A DNA stretch of 64,000 nt from Streptacidiphilus sp041262165 (GTDB lineage: Bacteria > Actinomycetota > Actinomycetes > Streptomycetales > Streptomycetaceae): positions 27,495-91,494 of the forward strand of contig NZ_JBGCBY010000034.1 of assembly GCF_041262165.1 (NCBI RefSeq). Reading direction: 5' to 3'. The notes beneath the pieces were generated by a model. It worked only from the letters and a program-made list of their open reading frames with translations. It searched no databases and was not told where the DNA came from. Shown here in pieces: positions 16,209-25,771 of the stretch; the stretch's first letter is position 1, and each line of letters starts with the position of its first letter. A program made the translations under genes and the position numbers.

Positions 16209-19115
16209 ATGTCGCCGGATTCACCGAGACCGGAGCCCGCGCAGCTCGCGGGCAACCTGATCAGTGGTGCACGCGCTCAGCGGCTCACCCGGACCAACGC
16301 GCCGCATGATGCCGAGCAAAGTGCCGCAAGGCGTCCCGGTCCGGCGGTGGCCCTGATCGGCCGGGAGACGGAGACCGATCGGATCCTGGGCGTCGTCGAC
16401 GCGGGCCGCAGTGCCCCGCAGGCCCTGCTGGTGCTCGGTGACGCGGGCACCGGCAAGTCCGCCCTGCTGGCCCTCGCGGTGGAGCACGCACACGGGCTCG
16501 GCACGAGGGTCCTGACGTCCCAGGGCTGCGAGGGCGAGCGGGAGCAGTCCTTCGCCTCCCTGCACCAACTGCTGCTCCCGTTCCTGCCCCGCATCGTCGA
16601 TCTGCCGACGCACCTGCGCGAAGCCCTGGAGACGGCGTTCGGCATGACCGCCACCACCAGACCGGCCGACCCGATGCTGTTGCGCGTCGCGGTACTCACC
16701 CTGCTGGCCGACGTCTCGCGGCACGCGCCTGTCCTGCTGGTCACCGATGACGTGCAGCACTTCGACCGCGACTCCCGCGACGTGCTCAGCTTCGTGCTGC
16801 GCCGATTCGCGGCCGAGCCGGTGACGGTGCTGCTCGCCGCCCGTGGTGCGACCGCGCCCGCCGGCATCGCCGCGGATCTGACGGCGCTGCACGTGGGGCC
16901 ACTGACCGACCATGCTGCGGCACGCCTCCTGGAGGCCCAGCACCCGGCTCCGGCCGGGCGGGCCCGGACGGTCGCACTGGAGTTGGCCGACGGCAATCCG
17001 CTGGCCATCATCGAACTGTGCCGCGGTGCGCGAGCGGGCATTTCCCATGGGCAGTCCGGGGGGCTACCGCAGACGCTGCGAATCCAGGAGATGTTCGCCA
17101 CCCAGCTGCGCGCACTGCCCCCGGCCACCCAACGCATGATCCTGTACGCAGCCGCGTCCTCGGACCACACCGATCTGGCCACCGTCATGGCCGCCGCGGG
17201 AGCCGGCACCGACCTCGCGAACTGGGGACCAGCCGAGGACGCCGGCCTGATCACCATCGCCGGCGGCCGGGTCAGATTCCGGCACCCGCTCGTGCGCGCC
17301 GCCTGCTATCACGGAGCTCCGGCGCACCATAGACAGGCGGCGCACACCGATCTCGCCACGGCCCTGACCACCGATCCCGCGCGCCGGGCCTGGCATCTGG
17401 CCGCAGCGTGCCCGGGCCGCGACGAGTCGGTTGCGGCGGCGCTGGAGGACACAGCGGACCTGGTCGAACTGCGCAGCGGCTACCACGCCGCTGCACGCGC
17501 GTTGGAACGAGCCGCCGAGTGCAGTCCGGATCGGGCGGACCGGGCACGCCGCTACGCCAAAGCGATCAGAGCCGCGAACAACGCTGGTGACATCACCTGG
17601 GTGCTCGACATGTACACCCACGTCACGGCGCTGACCCGGGACCCTGACGCGCTCGGCATGGCCGCGTGCGGTGTCGGCATGACGCTGTCGCTCGTCGGCC
17701 GGCAGCGGGAGGCATTCCGGGTGCTGACCACGGCACTCGAGATGGACCCGCCCCCGGACGGCCGGACCGCCCTCGCACTGGCCGGCCCGCTCAGCGCGGT
17801 GGCGTTCCAGTCGGGGCTGCCCGAGGTCAGGGAGACCATGGCGGTCCTTCCGGACCGGATCGACCCCGCAGAGGTCGCGGGGGTGGGCTCGCCGTACGCG
17901 GAACTGGCGGCAGTCGAGGCCTGCGAGGCGATGCGGGCCCTCGCCGTGGCCGTCGCCGACCCCGCCGCGAACGCGCCCGCCCTGCTGAGCCGGACCCGAC
18001 GGCCGGGCCTCCTGACGCCGGTCACCGGCGCCGCGGAGATGACCCGTGTGCACGTGGTCGGTGCCATCGCCTGGTGGGCAGACGAGTCCGACCTGTGCGT
18101 CGACTCCCTGCGGCAGGCCTTCGCCATGCTCCGCGCCTACGGATCCATCGCCATCGGGGCGTCCTCGTTCGCGGCGATGGTCTCGGCACTCATCGACACC
18201 GGACGGTGGGCCGAGGCCGACGAGCACCTGGCGGAAGCGGCCACGCTCGCGGTCGTCCACACGATGCGTCAGGTCGAGGTCGACGTAGCATCGCTGCGCG
18301 TGACGCTGCGGTCCCTGCGCGGGCACGCGCCTGACGGCGGCGTGTCGGCGGAGCTTGACTGGACGGCGGTGAACCCGGAGGAGAACCGGGCCACTCACAC
18401 TCTGCTGCTCCGCGCGGCGGGTGCCGCTGCCGCCGCCGCGGGCGACCTGGACGGCGCGTACCGGCACTTCCGGCAGTTGTTCGACGACGAGGGCGCGCCC
18501 CTGCACTACTTCCTGTCGCACCGGTCGATCGCCGACCTGGCCGCAGCCGCCCAGCGGACCGGCCGTCAGCAGGAGGCCGCGAAGGTCCTCGCGGCGGTGC
18601 GCGAGGCGATGGGTCCGCAGCCGACGACCCGGATGACGCTGCTGCTGCACCACGCCACCGCCTTGATCGGCAGCCCCAACGACACCGAACAACACTTCCG
18701 GCTGGCCGTGGTGAACCCCGCGGCCGAACAGTGGCCGCTGGCCCGGGCCCAGGCCCGGCTGCACTACGCCCGGTGGCTTCGTCGCCGCCGACGGCCGTCC
18801 GAGGCCCGTGAGCTGCTGGCCACGGCGCTGGAGGCGTTCACCCGGCTCGGCGCCTCGGGCCTGGCCGAGGAGGCACGGTGCGAGCTGCGGGCGACCGGTG
18901 TCGCCACCGCGCCGACAACGCCTGATCCGCTGTCCGAGCTGACCGCCCACGAGCAGCGGATCGTCCGTCTGGCGGCGCGGGGCCTGCGCAACCGGGAGAT
19001 CGCCGAGCAGTTGATGGTGTCCCCCCGCACCATCGGCTCGCACCTGTACAACGTGTATCCCAAACTCGGTGTGAGCAGACGCCAGCAACTGCGGGACTTC
19101 TTCGACGATCTGTGA
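16209..19115 (+). CDS. Large LuxR-family (LAL-type) regulator, copy 2
   Basis: A 968-residue protein. After a 50-residue variable N-terminus comes IGRETETDRILGVVDAGR, then Walker A GDAGTGKSALL and a Walker B-like VLLVTDDVQHF. The middle is a long helical repeat region. The C-terminal LuxR HTH reads LTAHEQRIVRLAARGLRNRE, VSPRTIGSHLYNVYPKLGV. It is clearly paralogous to the gene at 22946-25729 over its whole length. The two copies bracket three lipase-like genes, so a duplicated regulator-hydrolase unit is likely. Confidence 0.92.
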   Translation: MSPDSPRPEPAQLAGNLISGARAQRLTRTNAPHDAEQSAARRPGPAVALIGRETETDRILGVVDAGRSAPQALLVLGDAGTGKSALLALAVEHAHGLGTRVLTSQGCEGEREQSFASLHQLLLPFLPRIVDLPTHLREALETAFGMTATTRPADPMLLRVAVLTLLADVSRHAPVLLVTDDVQHFDRDSRDVLSFVLRRFAAEPVTVLLAARGATAPAGIAADLTALHVGPLTDHAAARLLEAQHPAPAGRARTVALELADGNPLAIIELCRGARAGISHGQSGGLPQTLRIQEMFATQLRALPPATQRMILYAAASSDHTDLATVMAAAGAGTDLANWGPAEDAGLITIAGGRVRFRHPLVRAACYHGAPAHHRQAAHTDLATALTTDPARRAWHLAAACPGRDESVAAALEDTADLVELRSGYHAAARALERAAECSPDRADRARRYAKAIRAANNAGDITWVLDMYTHVTALTRDPDALGMAACGVGMTLSLVGRQREAFRVLTTALEMDPPPDGRTALALAGPLSAVAFQSGLPEVRETMAVLPDRIDPAEVAGVGSPYAELAAVEACEAMRALAVAVADPAANAPALLSRTRRPGLLTPVTGAAEMTRVHVVGAIAWWADESDLCVDSLRQAFAMLRAYGSIAIGASSFAAMVSALIDTGRWAEADEHLAEAATLAVVHTMRQVEVDVASLRVTLRSLRGHAPDGGVSAELDWTAVNPEENRATHTLLLRAAGAAAAAAGDLDGAYRHFRQLFDDEGAPLHYFLSHRSIADLAAAAQRTGRQQEAAKVLAAVREAMGPQPTTRMTLLLHHATALIGSPNDTEQHFRLAVVNPAAEQWPLARAQARLHYARWLRRRRRPSEARELLATALEAFTRLGASGLAEEARCELRATGVATAPTTPDPLSELTAHEQRIVRLAARGLRNREIAEQLMVSPRTIGSHLYNVYPKLGVSRRQQLRDFFDDL

Positions 19116-19247
19116 CCGCCGCACGCCCCGTTGGGCCGATGCCTTCTCATCGCTACCACACCCCGCTTGCGCAGGCGCCTGAACACCGAAGTCACCGGGC
19201 CTCGGGCGTCGATCACCGGATTGCTAGGATGAACGCGAGGTGAGGGT

Positions 19248-20243
19248 ATGGGACTGGTACCGGATGGGGACCGAGGCGGTCCCCATCGGCCTGCCGTGGT
19301 CCTCGACCCTGTCATCCAACGGTTCGTCGACGCCTCGGCCGCGCCCCCGTACCTGCACCAGCTCGGCCCGTTCGACGGCCGCCAGGTGCTCCGGGAGACG
19401 CAGGGCCTGACGCTGGACGACTTCGGTCTGGAGGTCGACTTCCTGGCCGCGCCCGTCGGACCGTCCGGGCTCGTCGGCTTCTGGACCTTCCGGCCGACCG
19501 GACAGACCGGTCCCCTGCCCGTCGTCCTCTACCTCCACGGCGGCCGCTGGATGCTCGGCGATGCGCACACCCACACCCGGATGATCTCCGAACTCGCAAC
19601 CGTCAGCGGCGCGGTGTTCGTGGTCCCGGAATACACCCGCACGCCCGAGGCCCGGTATCCGGTGGCCCTCGAGGAGTGCTACGCGGTGCTGACCTGGCTG
19701 ATCGAGCAGGCCGGCAGCCTCGAACTCAACGGCCGCAGACTCGCGGTGGCCGGCGACTGCGCCGGCGCGACCATGGCGACGGCCCTCACCATGATGGCCA
19801 AAGAGCGGGGCGGTCCCCGCATCCGCGCCCAGCTGCTGTACTACCCGATGACCGACCCGTACCACGAAGCGGAGTCGCGGGAGCAGTTCGCGTCCGGATA
19901 CCTCCTCACCAGTGACGCCCTCGACTGGTACTGGCAGCAGTACCTCGACGACGAGCACCAGCTCGCCGAACCCACCGCCGCGCCCTTGCGGGCCACCCCG
20001 ACGGACCTGGCGGGGCTCCCGCCCGCGATGGTCGTCTCGGCGGAGGCCGATGTCGTCCGGGACGAGGCCGAACAGTACGCCCGCCTGCTGCGGCAGGCGG
20101 GCGTGGCCGTGACCGCGGTCCGATACCTCGGGACCGTCCATGACTTCGCGTCACTGAACCCGATGCGGGACAGCCCTCCGACCCTGGCCGCCGTCCGGCA
20201 GGGTGGCAGCTTCCTCAGGCACGCCCTGACCGAACGGCGCTGA
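19248..20243 (+). CDS. HSL-type alpha/beta hydrolase with Cys at the nucleophile position
   Basis: A 331-residue protein of the hormone-sensitive lipase group. The oxyanion motif is intact (LYLHGGRWMLGD). The nucleophile elbow reads AGDCAGATM instead of the usual GDSAG; the DNA there is GGC GAC TGC GCC GGC, so Ser is replaced by Cys. The catalytic Asp (AEADVVRDE) and His (GTVHDF) remain. It could be a Cys-dependent hydrolase, a weak enzyme or a ligand-binding homologue. RBS GAGGTGAGGG precedes ATG 19248. It heads a run of three paralogous hydrolases. Confidence 0.88.
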   Translation: MGLVPDGDRGGPHRPAVVLDPVIQRFVDASAAPPYLHQLGPFDGRQVLRETQGLTLDDFGLEVDFLAAPVGPSGLVGFWTFRPTGQTGPLPVVLYLHGGRWMLGDAHTHTRMISELATVSGAVFVVPEYTRTPEARYPVALEECYAVLTWLIEQAGSLELNGRRLAVAGDCAGATMATALTMMAKERGGPRIRAQLLYYPMTDPYHEAESREQFASGYLLTSDALDWYWQQYLDDEHQLAEPTAAPLRATPTDLAGLPPAMVVSAEADVVRDEAEQYARLLRQAGVAVTAVRYLGTVHDFASLNPMRDSPPTLAAVRQGGSFLRHALTERR

Positions 20244-20398
20244 ACGTGTGCGTCCTGGGAGCAGGGCGTGTGCCTTCTCGGGCGTCGTCGATGGCCGGTC
20301 CGCTCGTACGTTGAGGTCAGAGCGCTCTGCCAGGGGCCTGCCCCGCGCGACCCCAGGCATGGAGCCGTTACGCCACCCTGCCGATCCTGGAGACCTCC

Positions 20399-21508
20399 AT
20401 GTCCACGCGCATGCCCACAGGCCGTATCCGACGCCTCACCGGCCGGACGGCGATCACCGCCGCCATCGCGGTCACTCTCGGCGCCGCCGTGACTGTCGAC
20501 GCACTCGCGGCCCCCTCCTCGCCGGCGGACCTCGCCGCGCGCCCCGCCCCGCAGAGTCCGGTGGTCCTGGAGCACGACGCCCAGGTCTTCGCCGACGCGG
20601 CGGCCAAGAACCCGCCGATCTACACGCTGTCGTACGCCGCCGCACGCAAGGCCCTGGACAGCGTCCAGGCAGGGCCGGTCGCGGTCCAGCCCGCCGACAT
20701 CTCGCACCGCACCCTGCCGGTGGGTCCCACCGGCACGGTCACGGTCCGGATCGTGCGCCCCAAGGGTGCGACCGGCAAGCTTCCCGTCGTGATGTACTTC
20801 CACGGCGGCGGCTGGGTCCTCGGCGACGAGAGCACCCACGACCGGCTGGTCCGCGAGATCGCGAACGGCGCACACGTGGCAGTGATCTTCGTCGACTACA
20901 CCCCGTCGCCCGAAGCCCGATTCCCCACCGCCATCGAGCAGGCCTACGCCGCGACCACCTGGGTGGCCCAGCACGGCAGCGAGATCAACGTCGACGGCTC
21001 GCGGATCGCCGTCGCCGGCGACAGCGTCGGCGGCAACATGACCGCGGCGGTCACCCTCATGGACAAGGAGCGCCACGGTCCCCACCTGGCCGGACAACTG
21101 CTTTTCTACCCCGTCACCGACGCGGCCTTCAACACGGCCTCCTACCAGCAGTTCGCCGAGGGACCCTGGCTCACCCGCAAGGCGATGCAGTGGTTCTGGA
21201 ACGCCTACGCGCCCAACCTCCAGACCCGCGACCAGATCCTCGCCTCGCCGCTGCGCGCGAGCCTCGACCAGCTCAAGGGGCTGCCCAAGGCCCTGGTCAT
21301 CACGGACGAAGCCGATGTGCTGCGGGACGAGGGCGAGGCCTACGCCGCCAAGCTCCGCTCGGCCGGCGACGACGTCACCGCGGTTCGCTACGAGGGTGTC
21401 ATCCACGACTTCGTGATGCTCAACGCGCTCGCCGACACCAACGCGGCCCAGGCCGCCGTGGGCCAGGCCGACGGCTTCCTCTCCTGCGTCCTGCACAGCG
21501 GCTCCTGA
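20399..21508 (+). CDS. Secreted HSL-type alpha/beta hydrolase (esterase/lipase)
   Basis: A 369-residue protein. The N-terminus (RRLTGRTAITAAIAVTLGA, then Ala-rich to VDALAAP) is a signal peptide with a likely cleavage after ALA, so export is expected. Mature-domain motifs are HGGGWVLGD (oxyanion hole), AGDSVGGNM (nucleophile Ser), DEADVLRDE (Asp) and GVIHDF (His). It is closely related to the next gene, which lacks a signal peptide. Substrate unknown, probably short-chain esters. Confidence 0.9.
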   Translation: MSTRMPTGRIRRLTGRTAITAAIAVTLGAAVTVDALAAPSSPADLAARPAPQSPVVLEHDAQVFADAAAKNPPIYTLSYAAARKALDSVQAGPVAVQPADISHRTLPVGPTGTVTVRIVRPKGATGKLPVVMYFHGGGWVLGDESTHDRLVREIANGAHVAVIFVDYTPSPEARFPTAIEQAYAATTWVAQHGSEINVDGSRIAVAGDSVGGNMTAAVTLMDKERHGPHLAGQLLFYPVTDAAFNTASYQQFAEGPWLTRKAMQWFWNAYAPNLQTRDQILASPLRASLDQLKGLPKALVITDEADVLRDEGEAYAAKLRSAGDDVTAVRYEGVIHDFVMLNALADTNAAQAAVGQADGFLSCVLHSGS

Positions 21509-21690
21509 TCCCCGCCTTTCAGCGGACCCTACCGGCCCACGGCGGCCTGGAGCCGCCCGGACCGGAACGGCCGAGTGCCAAGCCCGTCAGTCAACCGACT
21601 GATGCGCCCCGGCCGCAGACAAACGATCGTGAAACCAGGCCGCGTGCGTACGGCCCGGTCCGAAGCTCATCGGAAACCTCGTCAAGGAGC

Positions 21691-22650
21691 ATGATGTCCG
21701 AGATCAAGCCCGTCCTCGAAACGGCCGCCCAGGCCTTCGCGGACGCGACCAGCAAGCCGCCGTTCCTCTACGACCTCGGCCCGGTCGACGGCCGTAAGGC
21801 CGTCGACAGCGTCCAGGACGGCGACGTTCCGGTGCCCGACGCCGACGTGAAGGACCTGGTCATCCCCGTCGGGCCGTCCGGCACCGTCTCCATCCGGATC
21901 CTCACCCCGGTCGGCAGCAGCGGCCCCCTCCCGGTCGTGCTGTACACCCACGGCGCGGGCTGGGTCTTCGGCAACGCCCACACCCATGACCGACTGGTCC
22001 GGGAGCTCACGGTGCGGGCGCAGTCCGCGACAGTGTTCGTCAACTACAGCCTCTCGCCGGAGGCGAAGTACCCCACCGCGATCGAGGAGATCTACGCCAC
22101 CCTGCTGTGGATCGCCGAGCACGGAGCCGAGGAGGGGCTGGACGCCGGCCGCATCGCGGTCGCAGGCGACTCGGTCGGCGGCAACATGACCGCGGCCATC
22201 ACCCTGCTCGCCAAGCAGCGCGGCGGCCCCGCCCTGGCGGGGCAGTTGCTGTTCTACCCGGTCACCGACGCCTCGTTCGACACCGGCTCCTACCAGCAGT
22301 TCGCCGAGGGCTACTTCCTCAGCCGCGAGGGCATGCACTGGTTCTGGGACCAGTACACCACCGACCCCGAGGAGCGCGCGCAGATCACCGCCTCGCCGCT
22401 GCGGGCGAGCCTGGAGCAGTTGACCGGCCTGCCGCCGGCGCTGGTCATCGTGGGCGAGGCCGACGTGCTGCGCGACGAGGGCGAGGCGTACGCGGCGAAG
22501 CTGCGCGCGGCGGGAGTCCCGACCACGGCCGTACGCTACGAGGGCATCATCCACGACTTCGTGATGGTCAACGCGATGCGCGAGACCCAGGCCGCCCTGG
22601 CCGCCACCCGGCAGGGCGGTGAGTTCCTGCACGACGTCCTCCACCCCTGA
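21691..22650 (+). CDS. Cytoplasmic HSL-type alpha/beta hydrolase
   Basis: A 319-residue protein from ATG 21691, preceded by AAGGAGC; the open frame continues far upstream but without coding character. Motifs are YTHGAGWVFGN (HGA in place of HGG), AGDSVGGNM (Ser nucleophile), GEADVLRDE and GIIHDF. There is no signal peptide. It is highly similar to the preceding secreted copy, which suggests duplication with gain or loss of an export signal. A decayed C-terminal copy of this family is at 36448-36655. Confidence 0.9.
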   Translation: MMSEIKPVLETAAQAFADATSKPPFLYDLGPVDGRKAVDSVQDGDVPVPDADVKDLVIPVGPSGTVSIRILTPVGSSGPLPVVLYTHGAGWVFGNAHTHDRLVRELTVRAQSATVFVNYSLSPEAKYPTAIEEIYATLLWIAEHGAEEGLDAGRIAVAGDSVGGNMTAAITLLAKQRGGPALAGQLLFYPVTDASFDTGSYQQFAEGYFLSREGMHWFWDQYTTDPEERAQITASPLRASLEQLTGLPPALVIVGEADVLRDEGEAYAAKLRAAGVPTTAVRYEGIIHDFVMVNAMRETQAALAATRQGGEFLHDVLHP

Positions 22651-22747
22651 CCGACGCATCAGCCCCCGGCTGCGTCCCGGCACGCTCCCCCGGAGCTCCC
22701 GCGACGCGGCCCGGGCCGCTGGCCGTCCCCGCAGCGCGTATCACCAT

Positions 22748-22786
22748 GGGCGCCTCCCGCACCGGCGAAGCCGGCGGGGGGCGCCC
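22748..22786 (+). terminator. Composite hairpin terminator
   Basis: GGGCGCC (22748-22754) pairs with GGCGCCC (22780-22786), and the interior CCGGC-GAA-GCCGG also pairs, giving an almost fully paired 39-nt hairpin. It lies 97 bp after the hydrolase stop and before the third LuxR gene. Confidence 0.6.
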
Positions 22787-22945
22787 TCGGCGTCCGCCCG
22801 GTCTCCCGCCGTCGACACGCCGTCGACACGGCCAGAGATGGCCGCCGACCTGCGCTCTTGTCCGTGCTGGCAGAATCGGTCCAACCGTCCCGCTGTCCGG
22901 GATCGACAGCCGACGAGTGCCACGCACGGACCAGGGAGACGCACC

Positions 22946-25729
22946 ATGGACCAACGGAGCCTGATCGGCCGGGAGGCGGAGACCGAACGGATCCTGGGCG
23001 TCGTAGAGGCGGGCCGCCGCGCCCCGCAGGCGCTGCTGGTGCTCGGTGATGCCGGTACCGGCAAGTCCGCACTGCTCGCCCTCGCGGCCGAGCACGCACG
23101 CGGGATCGGCACGAGGGTCCTGATGTCCCAGGGCTGCGAGGGCGAGCAGGAGCAGTCCTTCGCCGCCCTGCACCAACTGCTGCTCCCGCTCCTGCCCACC
23201 CTCGCCGACCTGCCGGCGCACCTGCGCGAAGCCCTGGAGACGGCCTTCGGCCTGACCCCCACCACCACGCCGGCCGACTCCATGCTGCTGCGCGTCGCGG
23301 TGCTCACCCTGCTGGCGGACGTCTCACGGCACACGCCGCTGGTGCTGGTCCTCGACGACTCCCAGCTCTTCGACCGCGATTCCCGCGACGTCATCAGCTT
23401 CGTCCTGCGCCGCTTCGCCACCGAACCGATAGCGACGCTGCTCGCCGCCCGAGGACTGACGCCACCGGACGGCATCGCCGCGGGCCTGCCCGTCCTGACC
23501 TTGGGTCCGCTGACCGGCCAGGCCGCAGCGCGCCTCCTGAAAGCCCAGCCCCGGACCCCCGCCGGCCGGGCTCGAATCGACCTGCTGGAACAGGCCGACG
23601 GCAATCCGCTGGCCATCATCGAACTGTCCCGTGCCGCCCTCGAGGACTCCTCCTCCGGGCTCCCCGGCGGCGGAATGCCGCAGACGCTGCGGATCCAGGC
23701 GATGTTCGCCGCCCGGCTGCGCGCCCTGCCCCCGGCCACCCAACGCCTGGTCCTGTACGCGGCCGCCTCCTCGGACCACACCGACCTGGCCACCGTCGTG
23801 GCCGCCGCCGGAGTCGGCCCCGACCTCGCGGTATGGGGGCCGGCCGAGGACGCCGGACTGATCACCATCGCCGGCGGCCGGGTCGCGTTCCGTCACCCGC
23901 TCGTGCGCGCCGCCTCCTACCAGGGAGCCCCGGCACACCTCCGGCAGCAGGCACACAGGGACTTCGCAGCGGTCCTGGAGGAGGATCCCGCACGCCGGGC
24001 CTGGCATCTGGCCGAGGCGTGCCCCTTCCCCGACGAGTCCGTCGCGGCGGCGCTGGAGGACACTGCGGGCATCGTCGAACGGCGCGGTGGTCTGTTCGCG
24101 GCAGCCAGGGCGCTGGAGCGCGCCGCCGAGTTCAGCCTCGCCGATGCGGACCGGGCGCGGCGCTACGCCAACGCGATCCGGGCCGCGATCAACGCGGGCG
24201 ACCCGTCCTGGGTGCGCGATCTGTACGGCAAGGTCGCGGCACTGACCGAGGACCGTGACCTGCTCTGCGCGTCGGCGTGCGGGGTGGCTCTGGCCCTGTC
24301 CTTCTTCGGGCGTCAGCGAGAGGCGTTCCAGGTTCTGAAGGGCGCGGTGGACGCGCCGCCGAAGGACGGCAGGACCATGCTCGCGGTGGCCGCGATCGTT
24401 CACACGCTCGGATACCAGTCGGGGCTGTCGGAGATCCGACGTGCGGTCCCGGCCATGCTCGACAGCGTCGTGATCAAAAACGTGGAGCCCGCCCACACCG
24501 CGTTGCTGCCCACCGAGGCCGTCGACGCGGTCCGGGCAGGGGTTCTCGCCGGGATCGACCCGGTCGCCAATGCCCCCGCCCTGCTGAGCCCGACCCGGCA
24601 GCCGTCGCTGCTGGATCCGCTGCCCGGCCCCGCCGACGTGGCCCGGCTCCAGGTCGTCGGAGCCGTCGCGTTCTACGCCGATGAGTCGGACCTGTCCGTC
24701 GACGCCTTCCGGCAGACCTTCGCCCTGCTCCGGGCGTACGGGGCGATGGGCACCGGGGCGAACGCGCTCGCGCCGATGGCCTTGACGCTGATCGACACCG
24801 GGCGGTGGGCCGAGGCCGACGAACTACTGACGGAGATGTGGACGCTCGCGGCCATCCACAAGCTGACCCACCTCGAGGTCGCCGTGGACGCGCTGCGGAT
24901 GCTGCTGCACGCTCTGCGCGGAGGCCACACCGACGGCGGCGAGACGGCGAATCCCTCGTGGACCGCTGTCAGCCTGGAGGAGAACCGGGCGACACACGCC
25001 TCCCTGCTGCGGGCCGCGGGCACGGCGGCCGCGGCCGCGGGCGACTACGACGGCGCGTACCGCCACTTCCGGCAACTGTTCGACGGCGAGGGCGCACCCC
25101 TGCACTACTTCCTGTCGCACCGGTCGATCGCCGACCTCGCCGCCCTCGCGCAACGGACAGGCCGGCAGCAGGAGGTCGCGCCCGTCCTCGCCGCCGTGCG
25201 CGAGGCGGTGGGGGCCCGGCCGACGACCCGGATGACTCTGCTCCTCCACCACGCCGCCGCGCTGATCAGCGAGCCCGACGACGCCGAACAGCACTTCCGG
25301 TCGGCCGTGGTGAACCCCGTGGCCGAACAGTGGCCGCTGGCCCGGGCCCAGGCCCGGCTGCACTACGCCCAGTGGCTTCGTCGCCGCCGACGGCCCTCCG
25401 AGGCCCGGGAGCTACTGCTGCCGGCGATGGAGACGTTCACCAGGCTCGGCGCCGTCGGCGTGCTCGAGGAGGCGCGGGGCGAACTGCGGGCGGCCGGCTT
25501 CGCCACTTCGACGCCCGGCTCCGCGCTCACCGACGCGGATCCGCTGTCCGAGCTGACCGCGCACGAGCGGCGGATCGTCCGGTTGGCGGCGCAGGGACTG
25601 CGCAACCGGGAGATCGCCGAGCAGCTCATGGTGTCCCCCCGCACCATCGGCGCGCATCTCTACAAGGTGTATCCGAAGCTCGGGGTCAGCAGTCGCCACC
25701 AGCTGCGCGACTTCTTCGACGACCTGTGA
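22946..25729 (+). CDS. Large LuxR-family (LAL-type) regulator, copy 3
   Basis: A 927-residue protein starting MDQRSLIGREAETERILG at ATG 22946, with GGGAGACGCACC upstream; longer in-frame starts have no RBS. Walker A is GDAGTGKSALL and Walker B-like is LVLVLDDSQLF. The C-terminal LuxR HTH reads LTAHERRIVRLAAQGLRNRE, VSPRTIGAHLYKVYPKLGV. It is paralogous throughout to the gene at 16209. It lies downstream of the hydrolase trio and convergent with the cyd operon. Confidence 0.92.
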   Translation: MDQRSLIGREAETERILGVVEAGRRAPQALLVLGDAGTGKSALLALAAEHARGIGTRVLMSQGCEGEQEQSFAALHQLLLPLLPTLADLPAHLREALETAFGLTPTTTPADSMLLRVAVLTLLADVSRHTPLVLVLDDSQLFDRDSRDVISFVLRRFATEPIATLLAARGLTPPDGIAAGLPVLTLGPLTGQAAARLLKAQPRTPAGRARIDLLEQADGNPLAIIELSRAALEDSSSGLPGGGMPQTLRIQAMFAARLRALPPATQRLVLYAAASSDHTDLATVVAAAGVGPDLAVWGPAEDAGLITIAGGRVAFRHPLVRAASYQGAPAHLRQQAHRDFAAVLEEDPARRAWHLAEACPFPDESVAAALEDTAGIVERRGGLFAAARALERAAEFSLADADRARRYANAIRAAINAGDPSWVRDLYGKVAALTEDRDLLCASACGVALALSFFGRQREAFQVLKGAVDAPPKDGRTMLAVAAIVHTLGYQSGLSEIRRAVPAMLDSVVIKNVEPAHTALLPTEAVDAVRAGVLAGIDPVANAPALLSPTRQPSLLDPLPGPADVARLQVVGAVAFYADESDLSVDAFRQTFALLRAYGAMGTGANALAPMALTLIDTGRWAEADELLTEMWTLAAIHKLTHLEVAVDALRMLLHALRGGHTDGGETANPSWTAVSLEENRATHASLLRAAGTAAAAAGDYDGAYRHFRQLFDGEGAPLHYFLSHRSIADLAALAQRTGRQQEVAPVLAAVREAVGARPTTRMTLLLHHAAALISEPDDAEQHFRSAVVNPVAEQWPLARAQARLHYAQWLRRRRRPSEARELLLPAMETFTRLGAVGVLEEARGELRAAGFATSTPGSALTDADPLSELTAHERRIVRLAAQGLRNREIAEQLMVSPRTIGAHLYKVYPKLGVSSRHQLRDFFDDL

Positions 25730-25771
25730 CCGATCCCGCCGTCGCCTGACCGTCCGTCACCCGGCCCCCCG

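Noticed and set aside
17064..19124. 686-codon open frame opposite the second LAL gene
   Set aside because: Shadow frame with Arg/Gly/Val-rich noise; the LAL protein on the plus strand has clear domains.
20248..21690. Upstream extension of the third hydrolase frame
   Set aside because: Frame is open but overlaps another real gene and has no coding character; RBS and homology place the start at 21691.
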